A stretch of DNA of 64,000 bases. Origin: Tragulus kanchil (lineage: Eukaryota; Chordata; Mammalia; Artiodactyla; Tragulidae). The notes below the pieces were generated by a model, which made no database searches, had not been told where the DNA came from, and saw only the letters and a list, made by a program, of their open reading frames with translations. The stretch's first letter is position 1, and every line of letters starts with the position of its first letter. The position numbers and the translations under genes were made by a program. This document shows positions 32,301 through 41,642 of this stretch, piece by piece. The stretch is taken from the NCBI GenBank assembly GCA_022376925.1, contig JAIOJX010000030.1, positions 169,069,298 to 169,133,297 of the forward strand, written 5' to 3'.

Positions 32301-35300
32301 ACAGCCCAGGATATCCAGTGGAGTCACTGTGGGTAAGCTGAGGCCGAGTCTCAAGAAAGGCAAACTGGGTTTGGGTGAGGCTGAGGTGGGAATCACCCCC
32401 AGGAAAGTCCCATGGTCAGCAGCACACCTCCATCCCTGACGCAGGGTGTGGCTCACTGTCAGGCTGGCACCAATCCCAGCATCTTGTTATTACCAGTCCT
32501 TTTAAGACTTGACTCAGTGGAGATCTGCCTGACCAACTGAGCTAACTAGATGGCTTAGGAGTGGAGCCATGGACCACCCACACCTTTTCCCCTGCTCACC
32601 TCGATACACAGACAGGGCAGAAGGAATTCATAAGGCAGGTCTACAGTGTGGCCCCCGGACACAATTTTCTGTGGACAAAGCAGCCAAGGGAGAGACGAGG
32701 GGCCTGAGAAAGAGCAGAGGTACCCTGGACAAGGGCAGGAGGAAGCTGAGACCTTGGCTACCATACATCCTGCTTTTCCTCTTTTCGCCGACAAGGTGCA
32801 AGCCTATTGATACTCATTCTAGCTTGACTCTGCCTGGACCCACGTTGACCGGGCACCAAGGATGGAGAGCAGTGCGACGAGGGCAAGGGTGGTTGCGCTT
32901 GGCACTCGCTAAGGAACTCCAGACTACAGCAGTGAGATCAGTGAGGGAAGGACTGAGTCTTCTTCTCCAGGAGAGGAGAACCTATCCCCAGGAAGAGGCA
33001 AATCACGAGATCCACGTTCCTCTACTTCTGCCTTCCCGGGTCTCCATTCTCAGTGAGTCCCAAGCTGCCCTGTGCCCTGGAGGGTCTCTCCCTCCAGCAC
33101 CCAGTGGCTGTCTCCCTGGTAGGTGCTCCTCAATACAGGTTTCTGCCTGTACCTTCCCTTTTGTCTCCTTCCGGGTGACAAGTCCCTCAGCCTTTCCTGT
33201 CTAGTCCAAGGGAACCTTTTTTCTTCTTCTTCTAATATTTATTTATTTGGCTGTGCTGTGTCTTAGTTGCAGCATGTGGGACCATGTAGAATCTATTTCC
33301 CCTGACTAGGGATCAAACCCAGGCCCCCTGCATTGAGACTGTAGATTCTGAGCCACTGGGCCATTAGGAAGTCCCCCAAAGGAGTCTTAATGCTAGGCTG
33401 TTCAGTCCTACAAGGAAAGGAGGCAGACTGCCATGCAGGGCTAGAGGGGATGGGACTTCCAGAGCCATACAGAACCTTGCAGTGGCCACGAGCCCTGACC
33501 CGAACAGCCCAGGATATCCAGTGGAGTCACTGTGGGTAAGCTGAGGCCGAGTCTCAAGAAAGGCAAACTGGGTTTGGGTGAGGCTGAGGTGGGAATCACC
33601 CCCAGGAAAGTCCCATGGTCAGCAGCACACCTCCATCCCTGACGCAGGGTGTGGCTCACTGTCAGGCTGGCACCAATCCCAGCATCTTGTTATTACCAGT
33701 CCTTTTAAGACTTGACTCAGTGGAGATCTGCCTGACCAACTGAGCTAACTAGATGGCTTAGGAGTGGAGCCATGGACCACCCACACCTTTTCCCCTGCTC
33801 ACCTCGATACACAGACAGGGCAGAAGGAATTCATAAGGCAGGTCTACAGTGTGGCCCCCGGACACAATTTTCTGTGGACAAAGCAGCCAAGGGAGAGACG
33901 AGGGGCCTGAGAAAGAGCAGAGGTACCCTGGACAAGGGCAGGAGGAAGCTGAGACCTTGGCTACCATACATCCTGCTTTTCCTCTTTTCCAAGACTTATT
34001 TCTTTCACTGACAAATTTCTTCTCAGGGGGGTCTCTGTACTGTAGGTTGCCCATCTGCTCGGTGTCTTAATATTTGGAATAGGAGGGAGGAGTTGTGGAA
34101 AGGAATATATATTCATTGAGCCCCTACTGCATACTCCGGATGGTGCTAGGTGCTAAAAGCACCAACTCAATGAATTAAATGCTAGCATCATGGTGATCTT
34201 GGGAGGCATCATCGCCATTTTACATGCTGAGGGACTCTGTTACAGCATCAATCCCGGCAGATGGTACCAACTGCATACAAGGGTATCCATGACAACTGGA
34301 GGTTGAGACGGGATGTCAGGCTCAAGACTGGGAGAATAGGGGACATCTCATTCTCTGAGGGGCAGTGACAAAAGAGAAGGAGATGGAAGGGTATCTAGAC
34401 GGATGTGACCACTTCTATTATTTTTTCAGGAAGAACAGCTTCTTGGGGGAACTGAAAAGGCACCCTGAATCTCACTGAGGTCCTCTCACTGGGGGTAAGT
34501 GCCATATTCCTTTCCCTGTGAGGTAAGCATGGCTAGCCCAGGTCTCTGCCTGCCATCTCCTTCCTCTCCTGCCAGAAGACAAGGCCCCCTGCATTCTCTT
34601 TCTAGTCCAAGGAAGTCTTCATGCTAGGCTCTTCAGACTTGTAAGGAAGTCTCAGGCCATTACTATCCCTCTCTGGGCCTCCCTTTCCTTCATCTGTACA
34701 ATGGGTAGGTCCTTTGCTTGAGTCCTGTGTGATTTGGCTTTATGGGCACTCCATACCTGGGCTAAAGGCTCTTCACACTCTAGTGCCCACTGGTGGCACG
34801 ACTTGTCACTAAGAAAACCCCTAACTGAGCTAACTAGATGGCTTAGGAGTGGAGCCATGGACCACCCACACCTTTTCCCCTGCTCACCTCGATACACAGA
34901 CAGGGCAGAAGGAATTCATAAGGCAGGTCTACAGTGTGGCCCCCGGACACAATTTTCTGTGGACAAAGCAGCCAAGGGAGAGACGAGGGGCCTGAGAAAG
35001 AGCAGAGGTACCCTGGACAAGGGCAGGAGGAAGCTGAGACCTTGGCTACCATACATCCTGCTTTTCCTCTTTTCCAAGACTTATTTCTTTCACTGACAAA
35101 TTTCTTCTCAGGGGGGTCTCTGTACTGTAGGTTGCCCATCTGCTCGGTGTCTTAATATTTGGAATAGGAGGGAGGAGTTGTGGAAAGGAATATATATTCA
35201 TTGAGCCCCTACTGCATACTCCGGATGGTGCTAGGTGCTAAAAGCACCAACTCAATGAATTAAATGCTAGCATCATGGTGATCTTGGGAGGCATCATCGC

Positions 35301-38300
35301 CATTTTACATGCTGAGGGACTCTGTTACAGCATCAATCCCGGCAGATGGTACCAACTGCATACAAGGGTATCCATGACAACTGGAGGTTGAGACGGGATG
35401 TCAGGCTCAAGACTGGGAGAATAGGGACATCTCATTCTCTGAGGGGCAGTGACAAAAGAGAAGGAGATGGAAGGGTATCTAGACGGATGTGACCACTTCT
35501 ATTATTTTTTCAGGAAGAACAGCTTCTTGGGGGAACTGAAAAGGCACCCTGAATCTCACTGAGGTCCTCTCACTGGGGGTAAGTGCCATATTCCTTTCCC
35601 TGTGAGGTAAGCATGGCTAGCCCAGGTCTCTGCCTGCCATCTCCTTCCTCTCCTGCCAGAAGACAAGGCCCCCTGCATTCTCTTTCTAGTCCAAGGAAGT
35701 CTTCATGCTAGGCTCTTCAGACTTGTAAGGAAGTCTCAGGCCATTACTATCCCTCTCTGGGCCTCCGTTTCCTTCATCTGTACAATGGGTAGGTCCTTTT
35801 GCTTGAGTCCTGTGTGATTTGGCTTTATGGGCACTCCATACCTGGGCATCGAAGGGATGGCTCAGCTCCTCACACTCTAGTGCCCACTGGTGGCAAAGAC
35901 GCACACTGACCTCAGGGCCTGGAGGAATGGTCACTTGAATAGCCCGTGCCTCAGGCAGCAAGTCAAAGGAGAACTCAGGCCCTGAGAAGAAGGGGATTTG
36001 GTGGCCTTGTCTCTCGGCATTACTCGGCTCCACCATCTCCATTCACATGCCGTGCCTACCTCCAAGCCTTTGTGTGCCGGGTCTGGAGAGCCTTTCCCCT
36101 GTCTCTGGACCCACAGGTTGGGTTCTTTTGGAGCGCAGCCCCTTGTGAGAGGTGTCTGGTGAGGGGGTGGAGCTGTGATGGCCCTTCTCAGACAGGCAGC
36201 AGCTGCTCAACAACTTCCTCTGCTGGCAGAGAGCAAGGGTGGCCTCAGGTCAGGAATCAGGAACTCGAGCTTCTAGTCCTATCTTGGAGCCCAGGGCCCC
36301 ACAGGCAAGCTGCTCAACATTTAAGCCTCAGTGTCCCTAACTCTGTAATGGACAGAATGGTCGACGTCAGCTCCGTGCTTTCCCCATCTCTTGCGTGGCT
36401 GGAGAACGGACGGAGGGGCCAGAAAGGGAAGGGCTGTGGGGTGTAGGGCAGGGCTATCCCTGGCAGGGAGAATACCTGAGCAGACGCTGGCATCCTGTGT
36501 CTCCTACAGAACCAGAACTTGTAAGATTTTCTGGATTTCTGCACTAGAAGGTGGAGCCAGCCCCACTGAAGACCTGCACAGGGCGATACATTCACTCTCC
36601 GCCCTGCACAGCCCCTCTCCTCTACCTGAGACGTGACCTGGTGCAGGAAAGTCCACCGATTGTTCAATCCCTGATTCCGGGTCTCTAGGTAGCTTTTTGG
36701 GCTAGCCCAGGTCTCTGCCTGCCATCTCCTTCCTCTCCTGCCAGAAGACAAGGCCCCCTGCATTCTCTTTCTAGTCCAAGGAAGTCTTCATGCTAGGCTC
36801 TTCAGACTTGTAAGGAAGTCTCAGGCCATTACTATCCCTCTCTGGGCCTCCGTTTCCTTCATCTGTACAATGGGTAGGTCCTTTGCTTGAGTCCTGTGTG
36901 ATTTGGCTTTATGGGCACTCCATACCTGGGCATCGAAGGGATGGCTCAGCTCCTCACACTCTAGTGCCCACTGGTGGCAAAGACGCACACTGACCTCAGG
37001 GCCTGGAGGAATGGTCACTTGAATAGCCCGTGCCTCAGGCAGCAAGTCAAAGGAGAACTCAGGCCCTGAGAAGAAGGGGATTTGGTGGCCTTGTCTCTCG
37101 GCATTACTCGGCTCCACCATCTCCATTCACATGCCGTGCCTACCTCCAAGCCTTTGTGTGCCGGGTCTGGAGAGCCTTTCCCCTGTCTCTGGACCCACAG
37201 GTTGGGTTCTTTTGGAGCGCAGCCCCTTGTGAGAGGTGTCTGGTGAGGGGGTGGAGCTGTGATGGCCCTTCTCAGACAGGCAGCAGCTGCTCAACAACTT
37301 CCTCTGCTGGCAGAGAGCAAGGGTGGCCTCAGGTCAGGAATCAGGAACTCGAGCTTCTAGTCCTATCTTGGAGCCCAGGGCCCCACAGGCAAGCTGCTCA
37401 ACATTTAAGCCTCAGTGTCCCTAACTCTGTAATGGACAGAATGGTCGACGTCAGCTCCGTGCTTTCCCCATCTCTTGCGTGGCTGGAGAACGGACGGAGG
37501 GGCCAGAAAGGGAAGGGCTGTGGGGTGTAGGGCAGGGCTATCCCTGGCAGGGAGAATACCTGAGCAGACGCTGGCATCCTGTGTCTCCTACAGAACCAGA
37601 ACTTGTAAGATTTTCTGGATTTCTGCACTAGAAGGTGGAGCCAGCCCCACTGAAGACCTGCACAGGGAACGATACATTCACTCTCCGCCCTGCACAGCCC
37701 CTCTCCTCTACCTGGAGACGTGACCTGGTGCAGGAAAGTCAGTCATTCCACACCAGGGAGGGTAATGATCTCAAACATCTATTGTCCTAAAAGCTGTGAT
37801 ACCATCAAAAAGGATGGATTTCTTAAATAGAGAAGAAGTTAGATGACCAAAGATGGTCATGGTAGCATGTTTTGTAACAGTGAAAAATTAGCAACAGTCG
37901 ATCCTCAAACATTGTGTGGGCATTCTAATGCTTTGGCCCTGAGATAGACAATGAAAATGTAAAGCTGAGTAAGACAGATCCTGCCTTACAACTAGAAGGT
38001 AATAATAGTAAATGCATAGAACTAAAACATTTGAATCGCAATAACTGAGACCAGCTGCAAGGAGAAACACCTTCCCAGAATGATACAACAGGATTCGTAA
38101 GTATCAGTCACAGTGTGCTATTTTAGGATGGCAGAGGTCTCTGGTGAAGTTAACAACAGGAACATCTATTCTAGTATGATATATTTTACTTGCCTCAGCC
38201 TATGGATTCTCCCCAATTGCCCCAATTCCCATCCCCTAGTGGCCCAAAGGGCTGTTTCTCATACCCGAGGGAGCGGACACCAGATACAGGCACCAGCAGC

Positions 38301-40528
38301 AGGGACAGCGGCAGCGCCAAGCACACCAGGGCTTTGGGAAGAGGGGAGGGGCCAACTGGGTATGAGGAGGAATCTGGGCAGACCTTCCTGTGAGAGGTGA
38401 AAAGGAAATCAGATGGTGAGGCCCCAGGAGGTCCCTCCTGCCTCCGACAAGTTGGACTTGAGCCTGAGCTCGGCCACTTATATCCTGGCCAAGTGACCTG
38501 AGCCAAGTTACAGACTCCTCTAAGCCTCGGCTGCCTCATTCATAAAGCGGGGCTGCTGTCAAGCTCGAGTGAGATAATGTGTGGGAAAATGCCTCGTAAA
38601 GTAGAATGTCCCGTAAAATAGGAACGATCATTGTTGTATAACTGACTGGGGAGGGACCAGTCAAGGGGGAGTGCCTGGAGATTAACCTGGCTCTCATTTA
38701 ATCCTCCCCAGAGCTCAGGGACAACAGTTCTCATTGTACAATCATACTTACTCCGCTGCTGTACCCCTCAGACACTGTGCACTGCCCGAAGCCATGTGTG
38801 GAGTATGTGGCAGAACTTCAACGCAAATCCAGGCTTGTCCTGACTCTAAACCTGGTGCTTTTTCCTTCATACTATGCTACTACTTAGGTAGAGAACCAAA
38901 CATTAGAACAGAGGCGTAAGAGAAGAGGAGCAGGGCAAGGAATAAGACTCACCAGTGAAACTGCCATCCTGAAGGCACAGGGGAAAAAAGGCACCGGTAG
39001 GGAAAAGAAAGGACAGAAGTGTAATTAGTAGGGGTTCCCACAGGGGCGTGCTCCTTGGAGTCTTCGTCTCATAGCACCTCATTTCGAGACCCTGATTTCT
39101 CAGTCCATCCACTCCGGCTCTTTTCTGCCCAGCTCCACCCTTGGACCGTCCTTTCAAGACGGTGTAGCATCCCAGAATAAAAATAAACAACAGGATTCGT
39201 AAGCAGTGGTGCTATTTTAGGATGGCAGAGGTCTCTGGTGAAGTTAACAACAGGAACATCTATTCTAGTATGATATATTTTACTTGCCTCAGCCTATGGA
39301 TTCTCCCCAATTGCCCCAATTCCCATCCCCTAGTGGCCCAAAGGGCTGTTTCTCATACCCGAGGGAGCGGACACCAGATACAGGCACCAGCAGCAGGGAC
39401 AGCGGCAGCGCCAAGCACACCAGGGCTTTGGGAAGAGGGGAGGGGCCAACTGGGTATGAGGAGGAATCTGGGCAGACCTTCCTGTGAGAGGTGAAAAGGA
39501 AATCAGATGGTGAGGCCCCAGGAGGTCCCTCCTGCCTCCGACAAGTTGGACTTGAGCCTGAGCTCGGCCACTTATATCCTGGCCAAGTGACCTGAGCCAA
39601 GTTACAGACTCCTCTAAGCCTCGGCTGCCTCATTCATAAAGCGGGGCTGCTGTCAAGCTCGAGTGAGATAATGTGTGGGAAAATGCCTCGTAAAGTAGAA
39701 TGTCCCGTAAAATAGGAACGATCATTGTTGTATAACTGACTGGGGAGGGACCAGTCAAGGGGGAGTGCCTGGAGATTAACCTGGCTCTCATTTAATCCTC
39801 CCCAGAGCTCAGGGACAACAGTTCTCATTGTACAATCATACTTACTCCGCTGCTGTACCCCTCAGACACTGTGCACTGCCCGAAGCCATGTGTGGAGTAT
39901 GTGGCAGAACTTCAACGCAAATCCAGGCTTGTCCTGACTCTAAACCTGGTGCTTTTTCCTTCATACTATGCTACTACTTAGGTAGAGAACCAAACATTAG
40001 AACAGAGGCGTAAGAGAAGAGGAGCAGGGCAAGGAATAAGACTCACCAGTGAAACTGCCATCCTGAAGGCACAGGGGAAAAAAGGCACCGGTAGGGAAAA
40101 GAAAGGACAGAAGTGTAATTAGTAGGGGTTCCCACAGGGGCGTGCTCCTTGGAGTCTTCGTCTCATAGCACCTCATTTCGAGACCCTGATTTCTCAGTCC
40201 ATCCACTCCGGCTCTTTTCTGCCCAGCTCCACCCTGCCCAGGCCCTCGCTGCACCGTGACCTTGGGTATCAAGACGGTGTAGAGGACACAACAACGCTGC
40301 CACCAGAGCTCAAGAAAGAACAGGCGAGGAGAGAGGGGAGCTTTACGAGCCTGTGCCAGCCAGGTGTCCCCCCGACTGGCAGCGGCAGGTGCACCTTACC
40401 ATGCAGGAGGCCAGCGGACAGTGGGGGCTCCAGCAGGCAAGGAAGGGGCAGCCAGTCCCAGCGGAGGCAGACAGGCCAGTGAGCAGCTGGAGGAGAAGGA
40501 GCAGGGCTGCCAGTCTGGGGCTCCCCAT
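22806..40528 (-). CDS. IL17RE: Interleukin-17 receptor E (complete coding model, 16 exons)
   Basis: Epithelial receptor that pairs with IL17RA to bind IL-17C and signals through a SEFIR domain. Best coding exons in transcript order: 40400-40528, 38953-38968, 38265-38387, 36476-36573, 36060-36219, 35842-35981, 32600-32668, 31483-31549, 29786-29961, 29657-29704, 29526-29574, 29214-29362, 24627-24695, 24056-24107, 23875-23973, 22806-23362. All phases agree and the sum is 2001 nt (666 residues), almost exactly the human length. Order: signal peptide, ectodomain, membrane helix, SEFIR. Exons 1-11, 13 and 14 have complete or damaged second copies, exon 12 a partial one, and exon 7 occurs three times, all from the ~1.1 kb duplications. 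Choosing the intact copies restores one clean gene. Confidence 0.96.
23875..23973 (-). CDS. IL17RE: IL17RE exon 15: transmembrane segment
   Basis: 99 nt. Encodes VSHRRLGLLILALLVFTTLL then GVVLVLTCRRPLS: one hydrophobic helix ending in basic residues. The acceptor must be the upstream GACTCAG; the nearer CACAG gives the wrong phase. Confidence 0.93.
24056..24107 (-). CDS. IL17RE: IL17RE exon 14
   Basis: 52 nt. Encodes VWRSDVQFAWKHLLCPD plus one base, the end of the ectodomain. Duplicated at 25232-25283, where the intron downstream of the donor is cut after a few bases. Confidence 0.94.
24627..24695 (-). CDS. IL17RE: IL17RE exon 13 (intact copy)
   Basis: 69 nt, phase 0. Encodes TQGSTPVTLDLIVPFLRPGG then CVL. 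Acceptor CCACAG, donor GTAAGG. The copy at 25803-25872 carries a +1 frameshift. Confidence 0.93.
25232..25283 (-). CDS. IL17RE: IL17RE exon 14, second copy (duplication artefact)
   Basis: Identical to 24056-24107, offset 1176. The duplication junction lies about 10 bases past its donor. Confidence 0.8.
25803..25872 (-). pseudogene. IL17RE: IL17RE exon 13, frameshifted copy
   Basis: 70 instead of 69 nt: a purine run is one base longer and carries a G-to-A change, so FLRPGG becomes an unrelated frame. Here the right-hand copy is the damaged one, the reverse of exon 8. Confidence 0.82.
26464..26732 (-). mobile_element. CHR/Bov-tA-related SINE, antisense
   Basis: Poly-T at the left, tRNA head at the right. 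Target-site duplication CAGATGAACAC. In an IL17RE intron. Confidence 0.87.
27241..27546 (+). mobile_element. SINE, long-tail subtype
   Basis: Full head and body plus the C-rich tail. Target-site duplication AAGAAAGAACTGAG. Copy at 28362-28666 (tail one base shorter). Confidence 0.87.
28094..28205 (-). pseudogene. IL17RE: IL17RE exon 12, partial copy
   Basis: Matches the 3' three quarters of exon 12 and keeps its GTACAG donor, but stops at the junction 28205/28206 and has no acceptor. Confidence 0.82.
29214..29362 (-). CDS. IL17RE: IL17RE exon 12: ectodomain (intact copy)
   Basis: 149 nt. Contains SWNVSMDTQPQQVVLHFSS, THATFSAAWSHPGVGQD and VVPPVYSVSQ; sequon NVS. A copy at 28094-28205 lacks the first ~37 coding bases because the duplication junction cuts it. 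Confidence 0.94.
29526..29574 (-). CDS. IL17RE: IL17RE exon 11
   Basis: 49 nt. Encodes FSFGNSSHVECPHRTF plus one base; sequon NSS. Duplicated at 30601-30649. Confidence 0.94.
29657..29704 (-). CDS. IL17RE: IL17RE exon 10
   Basis: 48 nt, phase 0. Encodes WFIMEKVDLHPQLCFK. Duplicated at 30732-30779. Confidence 0.93.
29786..29961 (-). CDS. IL17RE: IL17RE exon 9: ectodomain
   Basis: 176 nt. Contains GSDFWQSVTFTDYSQHSQMV, MALTLRCPLKLEASLC and EDLPNATVRES (sequon NAT). Duplicated at 30861-31036. Confidence 0.95.
30408..30472 (-). pseudogene. IL17RE: IL17RE exon 8, frameshifted copy
   Basis: 65 instead of 67 nt: A6 is A5 and CCC is CC compared with 31483-31549, which breaks the frame. Two single-base homopolymer losses within about 10 bases look like sequencing error, not decay. 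Confidence 0.82.
30601..30649 (-). CDS. IL17RE: IL17RE exon 11, second copy (duplication artefact)
   Basis: Identical to 29526-29574, offset 1075. Confidence 0.82.
30732..30779 (-). CDS. IL17RE: IL17RE exon 10, second copy (duplication artefact)
   Basis: Identical to 29657-29704, offset 1075. Confidence 0.82.
30861..31036 (-). CDS. IL17RE: IL17RE exon 9, second copy (duplication artefact)
   Basis: Identical to 29786-29961, offset 1075. Confidence 0.82.
31483..31549 (-). CDS. IL17RE: IL17RE exon 8: ectodomain (intact copy)
   Basis: 67 nt. Encodes ASYLQEDTVRRKKCPFQSQP then EA. The A6 and CCC runs are complete, so the frame is open. The other copy at 30408-30472 has lost one base in each run. 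Confidence 0.92.
32030..32172 (-). mobile_element. Antisense tRNA-derived SINE
   Basis: Reads on the minus strand as a Bov-tA3-like head with B box (GGGTTTGATCCCTAGTCAGG). Copy at about 33236-33376. Confidence 0.7.
32600..32668 (-). CDS. IL17RE: IL17RE exon 7: ectodomain (copy 1 of 3)
   Basis: 69 nt, phase 0. Encodes KIVSGGHTVDLPYEFLLPCL then CIE. Identical copies at 33803-33871 and 34888-34956, because two overlapping duplication units both contain it. Confidence 0.94.
33803..33871 (-). CDS. IL17RE: IL17RE exon 7, copy 2 of 3 (duplication artefact)
   Basis: Identical to 32600-32668, offset 1203. Confidence 0.8.
34757..34799 (-). pseudogene. IL17RE: IL17RE exon 6, degraded fragment
   Basis: A 43-base remnant of exon 6 with its donor side kept. 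It lacks most of a block that the intact copy has (35846-35868) and then runs into filler. It sits at the very end of the left unit of the duplication 33738-35895. Confidence 0.7.
34888..34956 (-). CDS. IL17RE: IL17RE exon 7, copy 3 of 3 (duplication artefact)
   Basis: Identical to 33803-33871, offset 1085. All three keep working splice sites. Confidence 0.8.
35842..35981 (-). CDS. IL17RE: IL17RE exon 6: ectodomain
   Basis: 140 nt. Contains GPEFSFDLLPEARAIQVTIP and EVSVRLCHQWALECEELSHP, strongly conserved. Duplicated at 36926-37065, with a third damaged fragment at 34757-34799. Confidence 0.95.
36060..36219 (-). CDS. IL17RE: IL17RE exon 5, with a NAGNAG acceptor
   Basis: 160 nt. Encodes RKLLSSCCLSEKGHHSSTPS then PDTSHKGLRSKRTQP, a basic, probably extended linker. 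The acceptor reads CAGCAG; use of the first CAG would add one Gln. Duplicated at 37144-37303. Confidence 0.9.
36476..36573 (-). CDS. IL17RE: IL17RE exon 4
   Basis: 98 nt. Encodes LQWGWLHLLVQKSRKSYKFW then FCRRHRMPASAQ. The LHLLVQKS motif is diagnostic. Duplicated at 37560-37657. Confidence 0.92.
36926..37065 (-). CDS. IL17RE: IL17RE exon 6, second copy (duplication artefact)
   Basis: Same coding sequence as 35842-35981, offset 1084. Confidence 0.82.
37144..37303 (-). CDS. IL17RE: IL17RE exon 5, second copy (duplication artefact)
   Basis: Identical to 36060-36219, offset 1084. Confidence 0.8.
37560..37657 (-). CDS. IL17RE: IL17RE exon 4, second copy (duplication artefact)
   Basis: Matches 36476-36573 with offset 1084. 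Confidence 0.8.
38265..38387 (-). CDS. IL17RE: IL17RE exon 3: cysteine/tryptophan-rich ectodomain
   Basis: 123 nt with CACAG acceptor and GTATGAG donor. The correct frame reads RSAQIPPHTQLAPPLF then KPWCAWRCRCPCCWC, matching the cysteine-rich start of IL17RE. The more obvious hydrophobic ORF here (LALPLSLLLVPVSG) is a different frame and not the protein. Duplicated at 39359-39481. Confidence 0.85.
38953..38968 (-). CDS. IL17RE: IL17RE exon 2: 16-nt microexon
   Basis: CTTCAG acceptor, 16 coding bases (DGSFT plus one base), GTGAGTC donor. It matches the short DDSFTG segment of the protein family and holds the frame between exons 1 and 3. Duplicated at 40047-40062. Confidence 0.85.
39359..39481 (-). 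CDS. IL17RE: IL17RE exon 3, second copy (duplication artefact)
   Basis: Identical to 38265-38387, offset 1094. Confidence 0.78.
40047..40062 (-). CDS. IL17RE: IL17RE microexon 2, second copy (duplication artefact)
   Basis: Identical to 38953-38968, offset 1094. Confidence 0.75.
40400..40528 (-). CDS. IL17RE: IL17RE exon 1: signal peptide
   Basis: 43 codons from ATG at 40528-40526. Starts MGSPRLAALLLLLQLLTGLS, a clear signal peptide, and runs to CPLASCM before a GTAAGG donor. Duplicated at 41514-41642. Confidence 0.93.
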
Positions 40529-41513
40529 GGGCTTCCGTGGGGTCAGGGCGCCCAGAACATGGCTGCACAGCCTGAAGGTGGGCGGCAGGGCCCGGGCCGG
40601 TTTGCTGCGCAGCGGCAGGGAGCGCGGTGCCACAGAAGCCCTAGCCTCAGCCTGCCCCTGCCCCGCCCTGCCCCAAAGCTCCTCCTCATCCCAACCAGCC
40701 GGCCAGGCCACATTCCTTTTCCCCTAAGCACAGGGACTGAGGGACACCTGCTCCTCAGAAAACCCCACTCCCCTACCTGGAGGGCAAGGGGGCTCCTGCT
40801 CGGGCAAAGAAATAACAGGAAAGAGGCGGGCACAGGGGTAGGGGGATGGATGGCAGGCTGCATCCACTTCTTAGCCCCTCCTCCTCCTGCAACGCCCTGC
40901 AGATGGGACCCGCCCCTGAGCAGCTCCTGGACTTGGATCTCCCCTGGACACAGGCTTCGTCTTCTCACATAGAGGACTGACAGACCTTTCAAGCACTTCT
41001 CTGCATTGGTGTGCCGGAGACGGAGGGACCGAGCACCATTAAGAAGAGAACAAAAAAAGCACTACAGGCCACACATAAAGCTCACACACGCCCCTGTGCA
41101 TCCTGGCTCCCACCTGACTTGACTCAGGACTAGGGCCGAGCTTTCTCTGAAGACCCACTGGCCAGTTCTTCCAGCTCTTCTGCTAAAGGGCCTCCAGTTT
41201 CAAGGATCCACTAATCGCTACAGACGGCTCGGGGAGGCCCCAGAGCTCAGACCTGGAGCAGAGGGAGCGGGCCCCACACACTGACCTGATTTCCTGTGGT
41301 TTTCGATGCTGACGAGGCTCCATTCTCTGTGGGGAGTCCATCCACTCCGGCCCTCCGCTCCCCCCACCCGTGACCTTGGGTATCAAGACGGTGTAGAGGA
41401 CACAACAACGCTGCCACCAGAGCTCAAGAAAGAACAGGCGAGGAGAGAGGGGAGCTTTACGAGCCTGTGCCAGCCAGGTGTCCCCCCGACTGGCAGCGGC
41501 AGGTGCACCTTAC

Positions 41514-41642
41514 CATGCAGGAGGCCAGCGGACAGTGGGGGCTCCAGCAGGCAAGGAAGGGGCAGCCAGTCCCAGCGGAGGCAGACAGGCCAGTGAGCAG
41601 CTGGAGGAGAAGGAGCAGGGCTGCCAGTCTGGGGCTCCCCAT
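41514..41642 (-). CDS. IL17RE: IL17RE exon 1, second copy (duplication artefact)
   Basis: Identical to 40400-40528, offset 1114. This copy has the natural 5' flank continuing towards the JAGN1 side. Confidence 0.82.

Larger units (their letters stand above)
31603..33989. repeat. Tandem duplication 10 (offset 1204, then 1203)
   Basis: 31603-32786 is repeated at 32807-33989 after about 20 bases of filler. Duplicates IL17RE exon 7. Its start overlaps the end of duplication 9 by about 12 bases. Confidence 0.96.
33738..35895. repeat. Tandem duplication 11 (offset 1085)
   Basis: 33738-34798 is repeated at 34823-35895. Its left unit starts inside the right unit of duplication 10, so about 250 bases with IL17RE exon 7 exist three times. 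The left copy is degraded over its last ~40 bases. Confidence 0.95.
35615..37740. repeat. Tandem duplication 12 (offset 1085, then 1084)
   Basis: 35615-36653 is repeated at 36700-37740 after 46 bases of filler. Overlaps the right unit of duplication 11. Duplicates IL17RE exons 4, 5 and 6. Confidence 0.95.
38085..40235. repeat. Tandem duplication 13 (offset 1102, then 1094)
   Basis: 38085-39141 is repeated at 39187-40235. The first 20 bases of the right copy are degraded (8 bases lost). The ~45-base filler contains a corrupted echo of sequence normally near 40270. Duplicates IL17RE exons 2 and 3. Confidence 0.95.

Noticed and set aside
38195..38539. Signal-peptide-like frame PKALVCLALPLSLLLVP as a separate secreted protein
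   Set aside because: It is the wrong frame of IL17RE exon 3; the in-phase frame matches IL17RE and links exons 2 and 4.
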